A stretch of 64,000 nt of DNA from Gnetum montanum (GCA_015680685.1 MNCI01036301.1:136089-200088), one strand, 5' to 3'. Counted from the first letter of the stretch, positions 11,735 to 22,439 are shown. Numbers and translations are program-made. The notes: a model not told the origin generated them from the letters alone.

Positions 11735-12040
11735 CGATGAGTGGCAAGGTATCCCTATGCTCAGCCATACGAATACATGTACATGCATGATCTGTTTGAA
11801 TTCCAAGGACTAAGTGCTTATGCGCCTTGATGGAACAAGGACGGGTTGATTAATTATTGTCTTCCCAAGCTTACTTGTATGTCACAATTGTATGGTTAAG
11901 TAAACTTGAGACATATGATTTTTATGGCTTTTATGTTTTTATTCTCTTAGTACTAATAAGTGAGGAGAGAGATAACTAAGTAACTAATTTAATTTAACTA
12001 CTAATTAACTAGGCTTTAATTAATCCTAGACTCCGCCTAG
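11735..12040 (-). repeat. LTR fragment of element A family (3' half)
   Basis: Minus strand, ends ACTCATCG at 11735 with a primer-like TTGGTGCTGTTGTTGG just beyond. It covers sequence matching 8,638-8,795 and continues into sequence matching 16,157-16,275, so it is one contiguous copy of the join that the viral insert breaks in element A. Confidence 0.6.
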
Positions 12041-12085
12041 GATGTTTAGTATATTGCAAAGGATAATAATCTGATTATTGGACAA

Positions 12086-12177
12086 GGAAGCGAAGGCTTA
12101 TTTATAAATTAAATTTAATAAGGATTATTTATAAATTAACTTTAATAAAGTTAATTTATAAATAAGCCTTCGCTTCC
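12086..12177. repeat. 27-bp perfect inverted repeat (hairpin)
   Basis: Arms 12,086-12,112 and 12,151-12,177 are exact reverse complements (ggaagcgaaggcttatttat... on the left), with a 38-bp AT-rich loop. The arm sequence also occurs singly near 9,450-9,475 and 15,465-15,485, in the viral promoter regions. Confidence 0.8.
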
Positions 12178-13052
12178 CTATCCTCCAATTAAAGTGTATA
12201 TTGCATCCTCTATTTATATTATTTCCATTAAATTAGAAGAAAATTAGAAGAGGATGTTTAGTATGTTTTATGTTCCTCCTGTTGACTTTAGTCAAGGGGC
12301 TGTGTATCAAAATCTTTACTCAACTATCCATAACCCAGATTTTAGTACCAACAGACATAAAGGGTCTAAAAAAAGAACATGAACACATGACAAAGATGGA
12401 CATTCTAATCATAACCACGATCGAGGCCGTGACCACCAAAGAGAGAGGGGGGAGAAGGGAGTGAGGTTATGAATAAGTTCCCCAAAAAAAACATTTTGCC
12501 ACAAGAATAACAACCAATTTTTAACATGGTTCCCCAACTTAGGTACTCCACACTTGGAGGGTAGAATGCTTACACACCTTTGGGCTTTGTTCCACTCAAA
12601 ATGTGGTTTGAAGGGTACCATACCTTGTACAACTCTAAGCTCTCTTGAGTGATTTGACACCACAAATCCACTGAACCTTGCAAGGTCTCAAAAATATTAG
12701 AATGTGATTTCTAGGATATTTCAACCTTTACAACTTGAGCTCCACTTTAGAGTGTTGTGGTGCTACACCAACACTCAATCTCATAGGATCCCGACAAGCT
12801 CAAGGATGATGCCTTCTCACAAGAATCATATCAACCTTGCAGGAAGGAAAAAGAGAAACAAGAATTACAAGGAAAGAATGCAACTGATTTGTTGGTCCTT
12901 GCAAAGATGCACAATGGCCACCTCTTGGTGCATATCACACAACTACATCACAAGTTGATCCACCAGCTACAAGGGCAGACTGTAGTTACCTGCTAGAGCA
13001 TTCTGTTGCGAGTCCTACCGAACAGCAAGACATCATCTGTTAGCTCAACTAT

Positions 13053-13352
13053 TTGTATCATTGGATGTCATATGCCTCACAGCATATTACAAGGATAATT
13101 GATCAGATTAGCCAGATCGAAACTGGAGTTGATCGGATTGACGATCATGTTAGTGTTATGTCTAAAGAGATGCATGATCATCTCCAGGCATACGAAGCAA
13201 TCGTTGAGCATCAACTAAAAGAACAACAAAAAAAGAAGCAGAATCAAGCAAGCATGAACAAACAACGACTTCAAGCAGTATATACACTTGAAAATCAATT
13301 AGTTCTTCCAAAACTCAAAGAATCATCTGTACAAGTTCAACCAGTTGTGTAA
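13053..13352 (+). CDS. Plus-strand coiled-coil ORF inside the viral insert
   Basis: A 99-codon open frame opposite in orientation to the viral body. It has a heptad-like pattern (ITRIIDQISQIETGVDRI), then a Glu/Gln/Lys-rich helix (HQLKEQQKKKQNQASMNK), and ends in a Ser/Pro-containing tail. The same frame continues after the stop into Lys/Ser/Pro-rich sequence to about 13,515. Length and composition would suit a virion-associated coiled-coil protein of a caulimovirid placed in inverted orientation, but no diagnostic motif is seen. The start is taken as the first ATG after an upstream stop; the frame may begin earlier. Confidence 0.35.
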   Translation: MYHWMSYASQHITRIIDQISQIETGVDRIDDHVSVMSKEMHDHLQAYEAIVEHQLKEQQKKKQNQASMNKQRLQAVYTLENQLVLPKLKESSVQVQPVV

Positions 13353-13520
13353 CCCTCTGCATCATCAAGCGAGTCGGTTCTTAAAAATCCGAGGGATTAG
13401 TTGCTTCTTGAAAAGATTAGACATTTGCAAATTGAGAAGCAGGTGAAAAAGCCAAAGTCAGAAGAACAGTGATAAGGACCATCTAGTCCTAAAACTCCAA
13501 AGTCTAAAAATGAAGATGAT

Positions 13521-14120
13521 TGTCAACACTTGTTTTAAGGAAGGATTGTCTCGGTTGAAGGTTGTGCGAATCTGAGGATGCTTATTTCTCTGCAACTGTG
13601 GTGGAATTTTTCTTAAGATAATCTTTGGATGATCATCCTTTTGAGGGGATGAACAGACAATCATTTCGTGTCCAATTGTATATGGACCAAGACTATCCAT
13701 AAAGAAAGCACCTAATTCGATATCAAAACCACTATATGAGATTTGCACAAAGTTTGTTGAATCCACATATTCATCATTTAGTGATATTGGCATATCAAAG
13801 GAAAAATGTGTGAGTTTTCTGACACCATTCATGGTATCCAATGTTACTGGCTTATGTGTAACCCAATTTTCTAAAACATCTTTATGGAAAAAATTCAAAG
13901 TTGCACTAGTATCAATAAAAGCCTGATATTTCTTTCACTTTTCCTTTCCATCTACTGCTATTTTAATTGGAACTAATAAGATGCTATAAAGAGAAAGTAA
14001 ATGCTTAATTTGATGATGTACATGAGGGTCCACCTAACTAGTCTTCTCTTTTGTCCATTTACCCAGTTCTGTTACAATTGGAAAACGCTTCTGATACGGT
14101 GTGGCTAGGAACTTTGGCAA
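13521..14120 (-). pseudogene. Caulimovirid aspartic protease region (broken)
   Basis: At about 13,928-13,905 (minus) the active-site box reads AFIDTSATLNFF, with the catalytic Asp in the family pattern D-T/S-G/S-A. The frame then runs for about 146 codons from the Met at 13,898 and ends past the direct repeat at about 13,458. Upstream, to 14,120, is the linker from the coat region. The protease processes the viral polyprotein. Separation from RT by the 1.8-kb insert makes the locus non-functional. Confidence 0.6.
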
Positions 14121-14240
14121 CTTTTGGTGAATGAACTTTGGAATGGGTTCTTCATCTTCATCTTCTTCTTTTGATGCTACTTTCAACAGGGTTTCTCTAC
14201 ATTCCATTATGGAAGAAATGCTTGAATCTCGATCTCCAAA

Positions 14241-14678
14241 CTATTCTTCCAATTTGAGGGTAATTTCTACATATTCATCCGAGGTTGACCAAACTTCTTC
14301 GTCATTTAACCATGTCTTTACTTCTTCAAGATCTTCAAGGTCAGTGAACCATTCTTCTTTAAAATCATTAGTAGATGGCTGCATCATGAAACTTCTTTGA
14401 ACTTCTTCAGCATCTTCTGAAGACAAGTCACTTTGTTGAGTTGTGTCTCCATTTGAACTATGTTCAGAGTCTTTAGATAAGACTTGAATAGCATAAATAT
14501 TTTCTTCTGTCGCTTCTGCTTCTAGATCTTCAGTTGGTTCCCATTCATCAATGTAACTTTTAAAGAATGCCTTCATCTTATGATCGGGCTTTTTTTGTGG
14601 GCATTCATGTGCATATTGACATTGATTTTTGCAGGAATAACAAGTTACCTTTTTTTTTTGTTGAAAGGACCCTTTCAT
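14241..14678 (-). pseudogene. Caulimovirid coat-protein C-terminal region with zinc knuckle
   Basis: The 145-codon open frame begins with a Lys-rich stretch and then CYSCKNQCQYAHECP, a C-x2-C-x4-H-type coat zinc knuckle in which Cys stands where Gly-His is usual. A long acidic region rich in Glu, Asp and Ser follows, as in caulimovirid coat precursors. It lies between the movement-like part and the protease, the expected place. The N-terminal coat region (14,680-15,000) is frame-broken. Confidence 0.6.
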
Positions 14679-14773
14679 TTCTTAGCAAAGAAATGTTTTG
14701 GATTTGGTTTGAAAGATCTCTGCCATTTTCTTCGAGTAAACCTAGGTTGAATTGTTTTCCTAAACTGCTTTCT

Positions 14774-15364
14774 CTAAAATCTTTGATTGCCGATTTGTCG
14801 GTAGGAGGGTTGCATGATCAGGATTACAGCACGAGCATCATAGTTGGGTGAGGTTGATGTTGTTGAAGATTTAGCAAACTTCTGAGATGGGAGAACTACT
14901 AGGAGTGCTTCTAAGGTAATTTTTGTCAATCTTCCAAACTGTTGAATCAGGTATTGACTCCATCTTCTTCTAGGCTTCTCCACAGTCTTGAACTCTTGAT
15001 CTTGTAGCAGGTTCTGGATTCTCGGAAAACTTTAAATGTATTCTGGTGCATAAATGGATCTACCACACGTGATTAAATGTTGGCTTCCCTTGGGGAACTG
15101 AACTCCCCACTTTAATTTATGGTTCATAAGAATGGTACTTGACAACTGATATGTTCCGCATACCACGATAGCTACATAAAATGCACCTGGAAGCAAATCT
15201 ATGCCATGGATTTCTATACATAACAACAAAGAATTAGTTATATAATCATCATTTAGTGCTAATTGATAATTTGGTTGGACTGCACAAAGAGCATCTGAAT
15301 CAAGAGTGCCTTTAAACTGATAGATCTTTGCTGTTTCACACAACTGCATGACAAGTTGATCCAC
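14774..15364 (-). pseudogene. Probable caulimovirid movement-protein region (broken)
   Basis: The open stretch 15,364-15,032 (110 codons) contains KGTLDSDALCAVQ, NDDYITNSLLL and GAFYVAIVVCGTYQLS, a hydrophobic beta-rich pattern compatible with the core of a 30K-type movement protein. A second open piece, 14,983-14,774, continues toward the coat region. The N-terminus is missing: upstream of 15,364 the sequence runs into a segment repeated at 12,935-12,981 and then AT-rich DNA. The call rests on position at the front of the polyprotein and on general pattern. Confidence 0.4.
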
Positions 15365-15530
15365 CAGCTACAAGGGCAGACTTTCCATTAATTAAAGCCT
15401 TTAAACACTTTTGCAAAGGATGTTTAGTATATTAATCTAAACATCCTTATTAGAGTTAATTTATAAATAAGCCTTCGCTTCCCTGTCCTATAAATAAAGT
15501 GTATATTGTATTAAAGTAGTTAAAGCCTTC

Positions 15531-16150
15531 ACTTCCCTATCCTATAAATAGAGGCCCTTAGCATGCCTTTTAGCAGGAGGATAGAGTGAGAGTAGACAGT
15601 AGGAGTAGGAGTCAGTCCAGTAAGTTATGCTTTGTAATCCCTTCTTGTTTGCAAGCTTTTCTACAATACAACATGCTTTGCTGATAGCTGTTTTGATCTA
15701 TCTCGTACTTCTTGAACTCATGCTAGTAATCTATCTATTTGTATTCTGCCTCTGGTCATGAATTAGCTACTTTGGGTTAATTGACATTTCATTACATTCT
15801 GCATCGGCATTTTAATTTGCATCTGTCTTATCTTGATCGCCGTATGCTTAAAATTCCACCATTAAGCCTCTTTGGAAACTTTGCGTTGTTCTTGGCACTG
15901 TCTCTTGATTAGGTGTACCATCGGCCGAGTTTGCGAATGTCATGAGCTAGTTGTTTTACTCGGCCCTTTGAAACATGGTTGGAAGGTAGTCCCTTTGTCT
16001 AAAGAACTCCCTGTGAGAAGCGCCATTGAGAAGAGTGTGCTGTAGAAGGTTGAGTTTTGATAAGACGTTGTGCGAGGCAGTCAGCCATGGAGCAAGAAGG
16101 AACGAGTCAGAACAAAGGGATCCTGCAGTTCGATGAACCGCATACATTTC
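15531..16150 (+). promoter_or_regulatory. Caulimovirid intergenic region with promoter, right (inverted) copy
   Basis: Reverse complement of 8,846-9,471. CCTATAAATAGAGG at about 15,541-15,554 is the TATA box, here pointing to higher coordinates, away from the viral body. Additional TATA-like CCTATAAATAAAG and AAGCCTTCGCTTCCC repeats lie at 15,465-15,540. The two copies make the viral body a unit with outward-facing promoters. Confidence 0.55.
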
Positions 16151-16156
16151 ATTCCA

Positions 16157-16423
16157 AGACATATGATTTTTATGGCTTTTATGTTTTTATTCTCTTAGTA
16201 CTAATAAGGGAGGAGAGAGATAACTAAGTAACTAATTTAATTTAACTACTAACTAACTAGGCTTTAATTAATCCTAACACCAATATCTATTCTCACTTGC
16301 CATACACATCTTGAACTAGTGCAACACTATTGAGATTAGCAAGCACTAATCATTACTGGGTTACCAAGTGTTACATGCATGCTCAAAGTGATCGTACTGG
16401 GTGTGCTTACTTAGGAGAGTTGT

Positions 16424-16460
<37 letters not shown>

Positions 16461-16880
16461 ATTAATTAACTAAGAAAAGCATTAAATAATTGAAAATAAT
16501 ATTAATTAACTAAGAAAAGCATTAAATAACTGAAAATAACATTAATTAATCTATTTTGAATGCTGTAAGGTTTATCACAAAGTTCATCTTTATTGCCGTA
16601 CACAAGGTATGCTCAGGTACATAATGCTTGAATAAAGATCTATTCACTTTATGAATCCTACTACAGGCATGTAGAAATAATTCTAACTTTGAGAGGGAGA
16701 AAAGACAAGAGTTTGGGTAAGGGACTAACACTAACTATGCAAGCTAATTGTGCCTGCCTCTTATTTATAGGTAATGAGGTAGGACACGATATCGGGTATC
16801 CAAGTTTGCATGGCAAGCTCTGATATCGCAGACCCGATATCACGGATTCGATATCACAACCTTGATATTGCAATCCATCA
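16157..16880 (-). repeat. 5' LTR of element A, 5' portion
   Basis: Minus-strand LTR starting TGATGG at 16880, with GATATC-rich U3 (16,790-16,870), a TATA element at about 16,759-16,770 and an AATAAAG-type signal. Inside are an AG microsatellite (16,428-16,459) and a 40-bp direct duplication (16,461-16,500 and 16,501-16,540), both absent from the 3' copy at 1-345. The LTR is broken at 16,157 by the viral insert. Confidence 0.7.
16428..16540. repeat. (AG)n microsatellite and 40-bp tandem duplication
   Basis: About 16 AG units at 16,428-16,459, followed directly by two near-identical 40-bp units (ATTAATTAACTAAGAAAAGC...) and a partial third. Confidence 0.9.
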
Positions 16881-16909
16881 ACTACCTAACTACCCTAACA
16901 GGGGTACCC

Positions 16910-17412
16910 GTTCTAACTCTTCAGACACATCTTGAATGTATATAGTGTTGATGGGTTACCAACATTAACCATTTCAGGGTTATCTAGCACTACACGTATG
17001 CTCAAAGTGGTTTGTTGTGTTCATTAACAACTAGAAATTAATTGCTTAATTAAAATGCATAAAGGTAAAGTGCATGAATATTAAATGCATTAAAGGAAAC
17101 ATTAATCTATTCTTAGTGCTGTAAGGATTATCAAAAGGGCTTGTCTTTATTTCCATCACACTGCTGTGCTTAGGTACATCAGTGCTTAAACAAAGATCTA
17201 AACACACTCAAAATCTTGTTGTAGGCACTTAGAAATATTCTAACATTGGAATGGCTAAATTGTAAGAACTTTGTTACTCTATTCAAAAACTAATATGGAA
17301 ATCATGTTTCCAAGCACTATATTTATAGGCCAACATATACCCCATGATATTAGATATTCAACATCGCATCTTGGGATCTAATATCGAGTATCTAATATCG
17401 TGTATATGATAT
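16910..17412 (-). repeat. Older LTR remnant (minus)
   Basis: A diverged copy of the element A type LTR: the CACATCTTGAA and GGGTTACCA blocks, AATAAAGA-like context, TATA (ATATTTATAGGCC at about 17,319-17,331) and a GATATT-rich U3 are in the same order as 16,300-16,880. Element A's own LTR directly abuts it. No internal region of its own is visible. Confidence 0.5.
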
Positions 17413-17439
17413 TGGAGCATATCTAAACACGATTCATTA

Positions 17440-18830
17440 GAAACCTTAGAAAAATGAAGAACTGTTATTAGACCAATTACCTAATGAAAATTTATTCACA
17501 ATAATAGCAATGGTTGTAGACTCAATAGTGAAGTTATGGATTAGTAATTACATGACATATCTAATTACATAAGAGCTTCATGTTGAATGGCATAAAAGAA
17601 AAAAAAAAGAATAGTTTCTCCAAAGGGTAAAATGGTATATGGAAATTAATCAAAACCTTTATAGAATATGTGTTGATGGGTTGTTAGAATGGTGTTTTCA
17701 AGAAGAAAATTAATAAAGAGTTCTACAAGATGCACATGAGGGGCGATGTGGTGGTCACTATGTAGAAGGAAGGACAACACTAAAATTGATGATGGTAGGA
17801 TACTTTTGGCCTACCATATTCAGTGATGCACATCATTTTACATAATCTTGTGAGATATGCTAAAGAGGTAAAGGACTGATGGCCAGAAATGAAGGATCAC
17901 AATAATGGATACAATCATTAAAACCTTTTGACATTTGGAAAATTAACTTTATGGGATCCTTCACACTGATTTCAAATGGAAATTCCTATATCATAGTGAT
18001 TGTTGATTATTACACAAAGTGTGTAGAAGCAGTTGTAGTTAAAGATTGCATGGCCACAATTCGGACTACCATGCATGCTAATATGAGATAACGAGACTCA
18101 CTTTATATGACCTACATTCAAAAAGCTAATGCAGCAATGTGGGATTAACCATAAATTAACTATACCACATCACCCCTAAGTGAATGGTTAAGTAGAAGTG
18201 ATTAATAGAGAAATTAGAAAAATATTAACTAGAACTATTAGCTGATATAAGAAAGACAGAGCACAAAATTTAATGATGCTCTATAAGCATATAGATCAAC
18301 CTAGAAACTTCCTATATGGTATTCACCATATGAGTTAGTTTATGAAAAATTGCCTACTTTGCCAATCCAAGTAGAACTAAATACCCTTGCTACTATGAGT
18401 GCCCTTAACCTAAACCTAAACTTAGCTTAAAAATAATACCTAATGAAGCTAAATCTCTTAGATGAGAATCAACTGGTAGCTCAAACGAGTAATGAAGTGC
18501 ACAAAAAATACTTTAAATATAGACATGAAGTTAAAATAAGAGAAGTGTCGATCAAGCTTGGCGATAAAGTCCTTTACTACAACCCTAATCATGTTTCACA
18601 AAAGGCTAAATTTCAAACTCTATGAGAGGGATCTTATATAATCCATGCTACATATCAATCTGGTGGCATGCAAATTTACCACCTAATAGATCCACAAAAA
18701 CTTATTCTTGTTAATATTCAATAGGTATAACCATTCTTGTGATTTTCCTTACTCTAAGAACTCTATCATGTTCACAAAATTATTCACTAGCCATTCAATC
18801 ATCCAAATCTCCACCCTTAAAGATAGTTGT
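17440..18830 (+). pseudogene. Element F: integrase end of an older gypsy pol (broken)
   Basis: This matches the RNase H-integrase junction and integrase of C (50,340-51,090) and continues beyond the point where C ends. Core: SYIIVIVDYYTKCVEAVVV with the first catalytic Asp. About 45-50 bp before the second Asp region is deleted compared with C. VEVINREIRKIL holds the Glu region, then LYGIHHMS, YELVYEKLPTLPIQ and the C-terminal domain DKVLYYNPNHVSQKAKFQ (18,443-18,625). There are multiple stops. It is the remnant of the element into which B was inserted. Confidence 0.7.
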
Positions 18831-19790
18831 GGGGGTTTCAAGTTTGAGACTTAGGCACCAATTCCCTCTTTTTATATTTTTCTTGTAATCCTAGATTTTT
18901 TTACATTTTTTTATATTTTTCACTTTTCTTACCAATTTTTTACATTCTTTAATATATTTTTTATTCTTTTATGTTTTTTGCATTTTGTAATCATGTATCA
19001 TTCTTTAATATTGTTAAAATTCTATTTAATTTTTTTTATTTCTACCATTTTTTCTATGAATTTACTATCCTTCATGTACATATCTTTGTTGATTTTTCCA
19101 ATAAGGTGTAAGGGAATTAAACAAGATTTAGTCAAAACAATTATAAGTTCACCCTATGTTATCAAATTATGAAAGGACTAATTATATATGCAATGAGACC
19201 ACATATTTAATCCATTCATTTCCAATAACACGAGGTTCTTATCATAGCCACAATGATATTATATTCACAATAAAACTAAAATAAACTTATGACCATTATG
19301 CCTGGACACAAAAGAGAAGAACCAAGTGGGAATGAAAAGGGTGTTACATCAAGGGTACTTGTTGATTTTCTAAAACTACTACTATTAGTCTTATCCTACT
19401 ATTAAGTCATATTATTTACTTGAGTTCTAATGAAAATGGAAGTATGTTATAAAAATAAGTGCTACCTTATCTTGTCACTCAAAAGACATGTTATCCATGC
19501 CTGAAGGTAGTCCTATTGTAAGATTAACACAGTAATAACAAAATAAATACATAGAATAAAAAGTTTATGGGGTTCCACTAGGAAGGCATATTAACCATGC
19601 ATGAAGGTAGACAACTTCTAAGAAATTTCAAGGTTTCTTGGACTAGCTTTGACTACAAGGCTAGAAAGATATGTTCTTCATGCTTGAAGGCACTCCTCTA
19701 TGTAATGGCCAAGTTTCCTTAAAGAAAGAAAAAAGAAAAAAAAAAGAAAAAAACTTTGTATTAATAAAATACATACTAGAACTTCATTTT
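18831..19790 (+). other. Post-pol spacer of element F
   Basis: Starts with a PPT-like TAGTTGTGGGGGTTTC (18,824-18,839) and T-rich DNA. A conserved spacer motif (ACATG-TT-CCATGC-TGAAGG-type) appears three times, at 19,480-19,510, 19,577-19,611 and 19,660-19,690. A purine-rich run (19,719-19,757) precedes the LTR of B. No credible coding sequence. Confidence 0.5.
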
Positions 19791-20646
19791 TGATGAGTTG
19801 TGTTTTCTTGGATCCTATTGATGAGGCCATATTGACATGGTCCCTTCGACATGGGATTTGATGCATTGATGTGGCCCCATCGATGTAGTGTTTGTTTTTG
19901 CCTATAAATACGCGATCATTCACTATGTTTATGACATCTTTGTCATAGTTGTAGCAGAGCTCTTGTAGTTTTATCATTTGAAAGTTAGAATATTTTTCTC
20001 GTAGTAGGAGTCAAAGAGTGTATGAATCTTTAGTTGAGCACTATTGTACTTGAGCACGATAGTGTGTGTGGTAATAAAGATGAGCTTTCTGATAAACCTT
20101 GCAACACTTTGAAATAGATTAATTAATTATTTATTAATTTAATGTTTTATGCAATTTCCTTTAATGATTTAAGTAATTAAGATAAATTAAGTTAGATTAA
20201 ATAGCAATTAATTAAGCACATAAGTATAACCACTTTAAGCAAACACTTGACGCTTGGTAATCGTAGTAACGCTTAACATTTGGTAACTTAGTAGCGTTAA
20301 ATGTGTTTAGGATATGTATAGCAAGTGGGAATGGATGCTTGTGTTAGGATTAGTTAGATGTAGCTAGTTAGACTAAATTAGCAATTTAATTATTTTATTT
20401 TTATTCATTATTCTTCATCCTTAGGCGATTTAAAAACACAAAACATAAAAATGATAAAAATCATATGCCTTAATTGCACTTAACCATAACTTTGCATTTC
20501 ACAAGTGTAATTGGGAAGACAAAAATTACAACATTAGTTTTACTTCTTAGAGACTAGTGTACTTAGAAGCCTATAAGTCCATGAAATTTGACCAGATTGC
20601 ACATGAATGCTTAGTGAGTGGCATAGGGTCTACTTGGCACTCATCA
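19791..20646 (+). repeat. 5' LTR of element B (first copy)
   Basis: 856 bp, starts TGATGAGT and ends ACTCATCA (perfect 8-bp inverted ends). TATA box CCTATAAATACGCG at about 19,900-19,913; AATAAAGA polyadenylation-type signal at about 20,074. A tRNA-Asp-like primer site (TTGGTGCCATTGTGAGGGAT) follows at 20,647. Confidence 0.8.
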
Positions 20647-20822
20647 TTGGTGCCATTGTGAGGGATTTGTAGTTTGATATGTGTGTTATCTTGAACTTAG
20701 TGAATGTTATTTAAGATCATTAGAATGAATCCTAAGGTCACAATCATTTGAAAAATTAATAATTTTAGTTATAATTTAAGCACACTAAATTTTCTCTAAT
20801 CCAAAATGTTTTCTTCTCATAG

Positions 20823-21643
20823 GCATGATGATTCAAAACCGCTAGTGCCCCAAGAATTCAAGGTGGTGTACACTCATCTAGATGAGTTTGTACCTGATTT
20901 CACCTTTATCTTGCATTAGGATGAGTAGCTGTGGTGGAGAGGTATTGAGGGCAACATTGTGGTGCCTCCTGATTGATGTGTTCCTAGGATGTTGCTCCAA
21001 ACTCTCAAGAGGTTGGGCATCTAGGTCCTCCATGATGAATACATTCTGTAGGACCATGAATATTAGGACTACCATCTCATTGAAACACAACGTAAACAAG
21101 ATCAGCATTAGGAGAAGCACCGTGAAGCTACGAAGGGGAAATGGTTCACCGACCCCTTGTTTTTATTAGAAAAAAATGACAATGAGGATCCTCCCTTTGG
21201 GGATTCTCAACATGAAGATTCTCCATCCCTTAACATTGGTGATGGATGCTTGAACTCAAATCTGCAATCCACTATTAATAATCCAAGTTCAAGAAAAAGT
21301 GGGAGTCAAGGTAGGTGCTCGAGTAAGCATCATGATGACAGAAAACCTAATGATTGTAGCCATGACAAGCAAAGACAGGGTGGCAATCTTCCTCCATCTT
21401 TGCCCTCTTTATTTGCATCTTTTTTTCCTCCTCTGAATTTGATCAAAATTGTAGGGGACGAAAATGTAAAGGAGGTGAATGTCAGGATAGTGATCGTAGG
21501 ACCCACCATGATTAAAGGGGTAGCAAGGAACATCATAGGAATCATTGAAATCATGAAGATGATGAGCCCCTACTAGCAACTCGAAGCATGCTAAACATCG
21601 TAGAGGTAGTCAGGATCCTAACTAGGCCTATGAAAGATAACAG
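20823..21643 (+). pseudogene. Duplicated gag N-terminal segment of element B
   Basis: Begins with the same leader and gag start as 22,440 (MMIQNR-like start, CTAGTGCC and CAAG..TGCAAGGTGG blocks). It includes a long Ser/Asn/His-rich stretch with DRKPNDCSHDKQRQGGN (open frame 21,157-21,576) and stops at 21,643 in AGAATCAAG, where the second LTR begins. It is the first half of a tandem duplication; the second copy (22,440-22,640) has lost most of this middle part. Confidence 0.55.
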
Positions 21644-22287
21644 AATCAAGAGTGTACAGATCTTTATTTGAGCATTATTGTAGCTGAGCATAATAATGTG
21701 TGATGTAATAAAGACAAGATTTTTGATAAACCTTGTAGCACTTGAAAATAGATTAATTATTTATTTATGAATTTAATGTCCTATGTGATTTCCTTTAATG
21801 ATTTAAGTAATTAAATAATTAATTAGGCTAAACTAAGCTTAGCTAAGTTAGATTAAGTAGCAATTAAGTAAGCACATAAGTATGACCACTTTGAGCATAT
21901 GCTTGGTGCTTGGTAATCTTGGTAACGCTTAATGTTTGGTAACCTAGTAGTTCTAAATGTGTTCAGGATGTGTACGATAAGTGGGAATGAATGCTTATGT
22001 TAGGATTAGTTAGGTTAGTTAGTTAAGTTAAATTAGCAATTAAATTACTTCATTCATTTCATCTTTTATTTTAAGCATCCAAAACATAAAAATAATAAAA
22101 ATTATATGCCTTGATTACACTTAACCATACCTTTGCATATCACAAGTGTAATTGGGAAGATAACAAATGACTTCACTTCTTAGAGACTAGTGTACCGGAA
22201 GACATAGAATCCATATAATTCGATCGAATTGTGTGTGAACACTTAGTGATTCATATAGTTGAGCGTAGGGGCATTTGTTGCTCATCA
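21644..22287 (+). repeat. Second LTR copy of element B (5'-truncated)
   Basis: Aligns with 20,006-20,646 of the first LTR but lacks U3 and TATA. It ends in CTCATCA at 22287 and is followed by a primer-site TTGGCACCATTGCTAGGGAT at 22,288-22,307, which is closer to the tRNA-Asp consensus than that of the first copy. Confidence 0.75.
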
Positions 22288-22439
22288 TTGGCACCATTGC
22301 TAGGGATTATTTTTGTTTAAAAAGTGCACTATCTAAGCATAATGAAAATCATTAACATCATTGGATGAACCCTAAGGTCAAAAATCATTCTAAAAAATAT
22401 ATAATAATTTAAGCACATTCATAAATTATTCTAATTGTA

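Larger units (their letters stand above)
11682..13520. other. Chimeric insert inside the caulimovirid polyprotein
   Basis: About 1.84 kb bounded by a 29-bp direct repeat (11,653-11,681 and 13,521-13,549, two mismatches). Inside are: an LTR 3' half on minus (11,735-12,040) with a primer-site remnant; a hairpin (12,086-12,177); an inverted copy (12,270-12,440, plus) of the gag segment 7,860-8,030; unrecognised sequence (12,470-12,930); a repeat of the 15,335-15,382 segment (12,935-12,981); and a plus-strand coiled-coil frame (13,053-13,352). It looks like several end-joined fragments rather than one transposon. Confidence 0.6.
8796..16156 (-). other. Endogenous caulimovirid (pararetrovirus) inserted in the 5' LTR of element A, rearranged
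   Basis: The minus-strand order is movement-like region, coat zinc knuckle, aspartic protease, RT, RNase H, then a separate downstream ORF. No integrase is present. This single-polyprotein order is that of florendovirus/gymnendovirus-type endogenous Caulimoviridae. The body (9,562-15,364) is flanked by inverted copies of one non-coding region (8,846-9,471 and 15,531-16,150), each with a TATA box. All coding parts have stops or frame changes, and the polyprotein is split by a 1.8-kb insert. About 17 bp of the LTR is missing at the insertion point compared with the LTR copy at 11,735-12,040. Genus was not determined. Confidence 0.75.
1..16880 (-). mobile_element. Element A: Ty3/gypsy (Athila/Tat-like) retrotransposon, degenerate, 5' LTR split by a viral insert
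   Basis: On the minus strand the order is 5' LTR (16,880-16,157 and 8,795-8,638), primer site, gag, protease, RT, RNase H, integrase, spacer, small intron, third ORF, PPT and 3' LTR (345-1, cut by the window edge). The LTR ends in ACTCATCA directly before a tRNA-Asp-like primer site, typical of the Athila lineage. Both LTR copies share the GATATC-rich U3 and the TATA region. Every coding domain carries stops or frameshifts, so the copy is dead. The 7.4-kb insert in the 5' LTR is an endogenous caulimovirid described separately. Confidence 0.8.

Noticed and set aside
19719-19757. Purine run as the PPT of element F before the LTR at 19,791
   Set aside because: Other family members use the TCATGGGGGTA block, and this LTR is a 5' LTR of B; the purine run is simple sequence.
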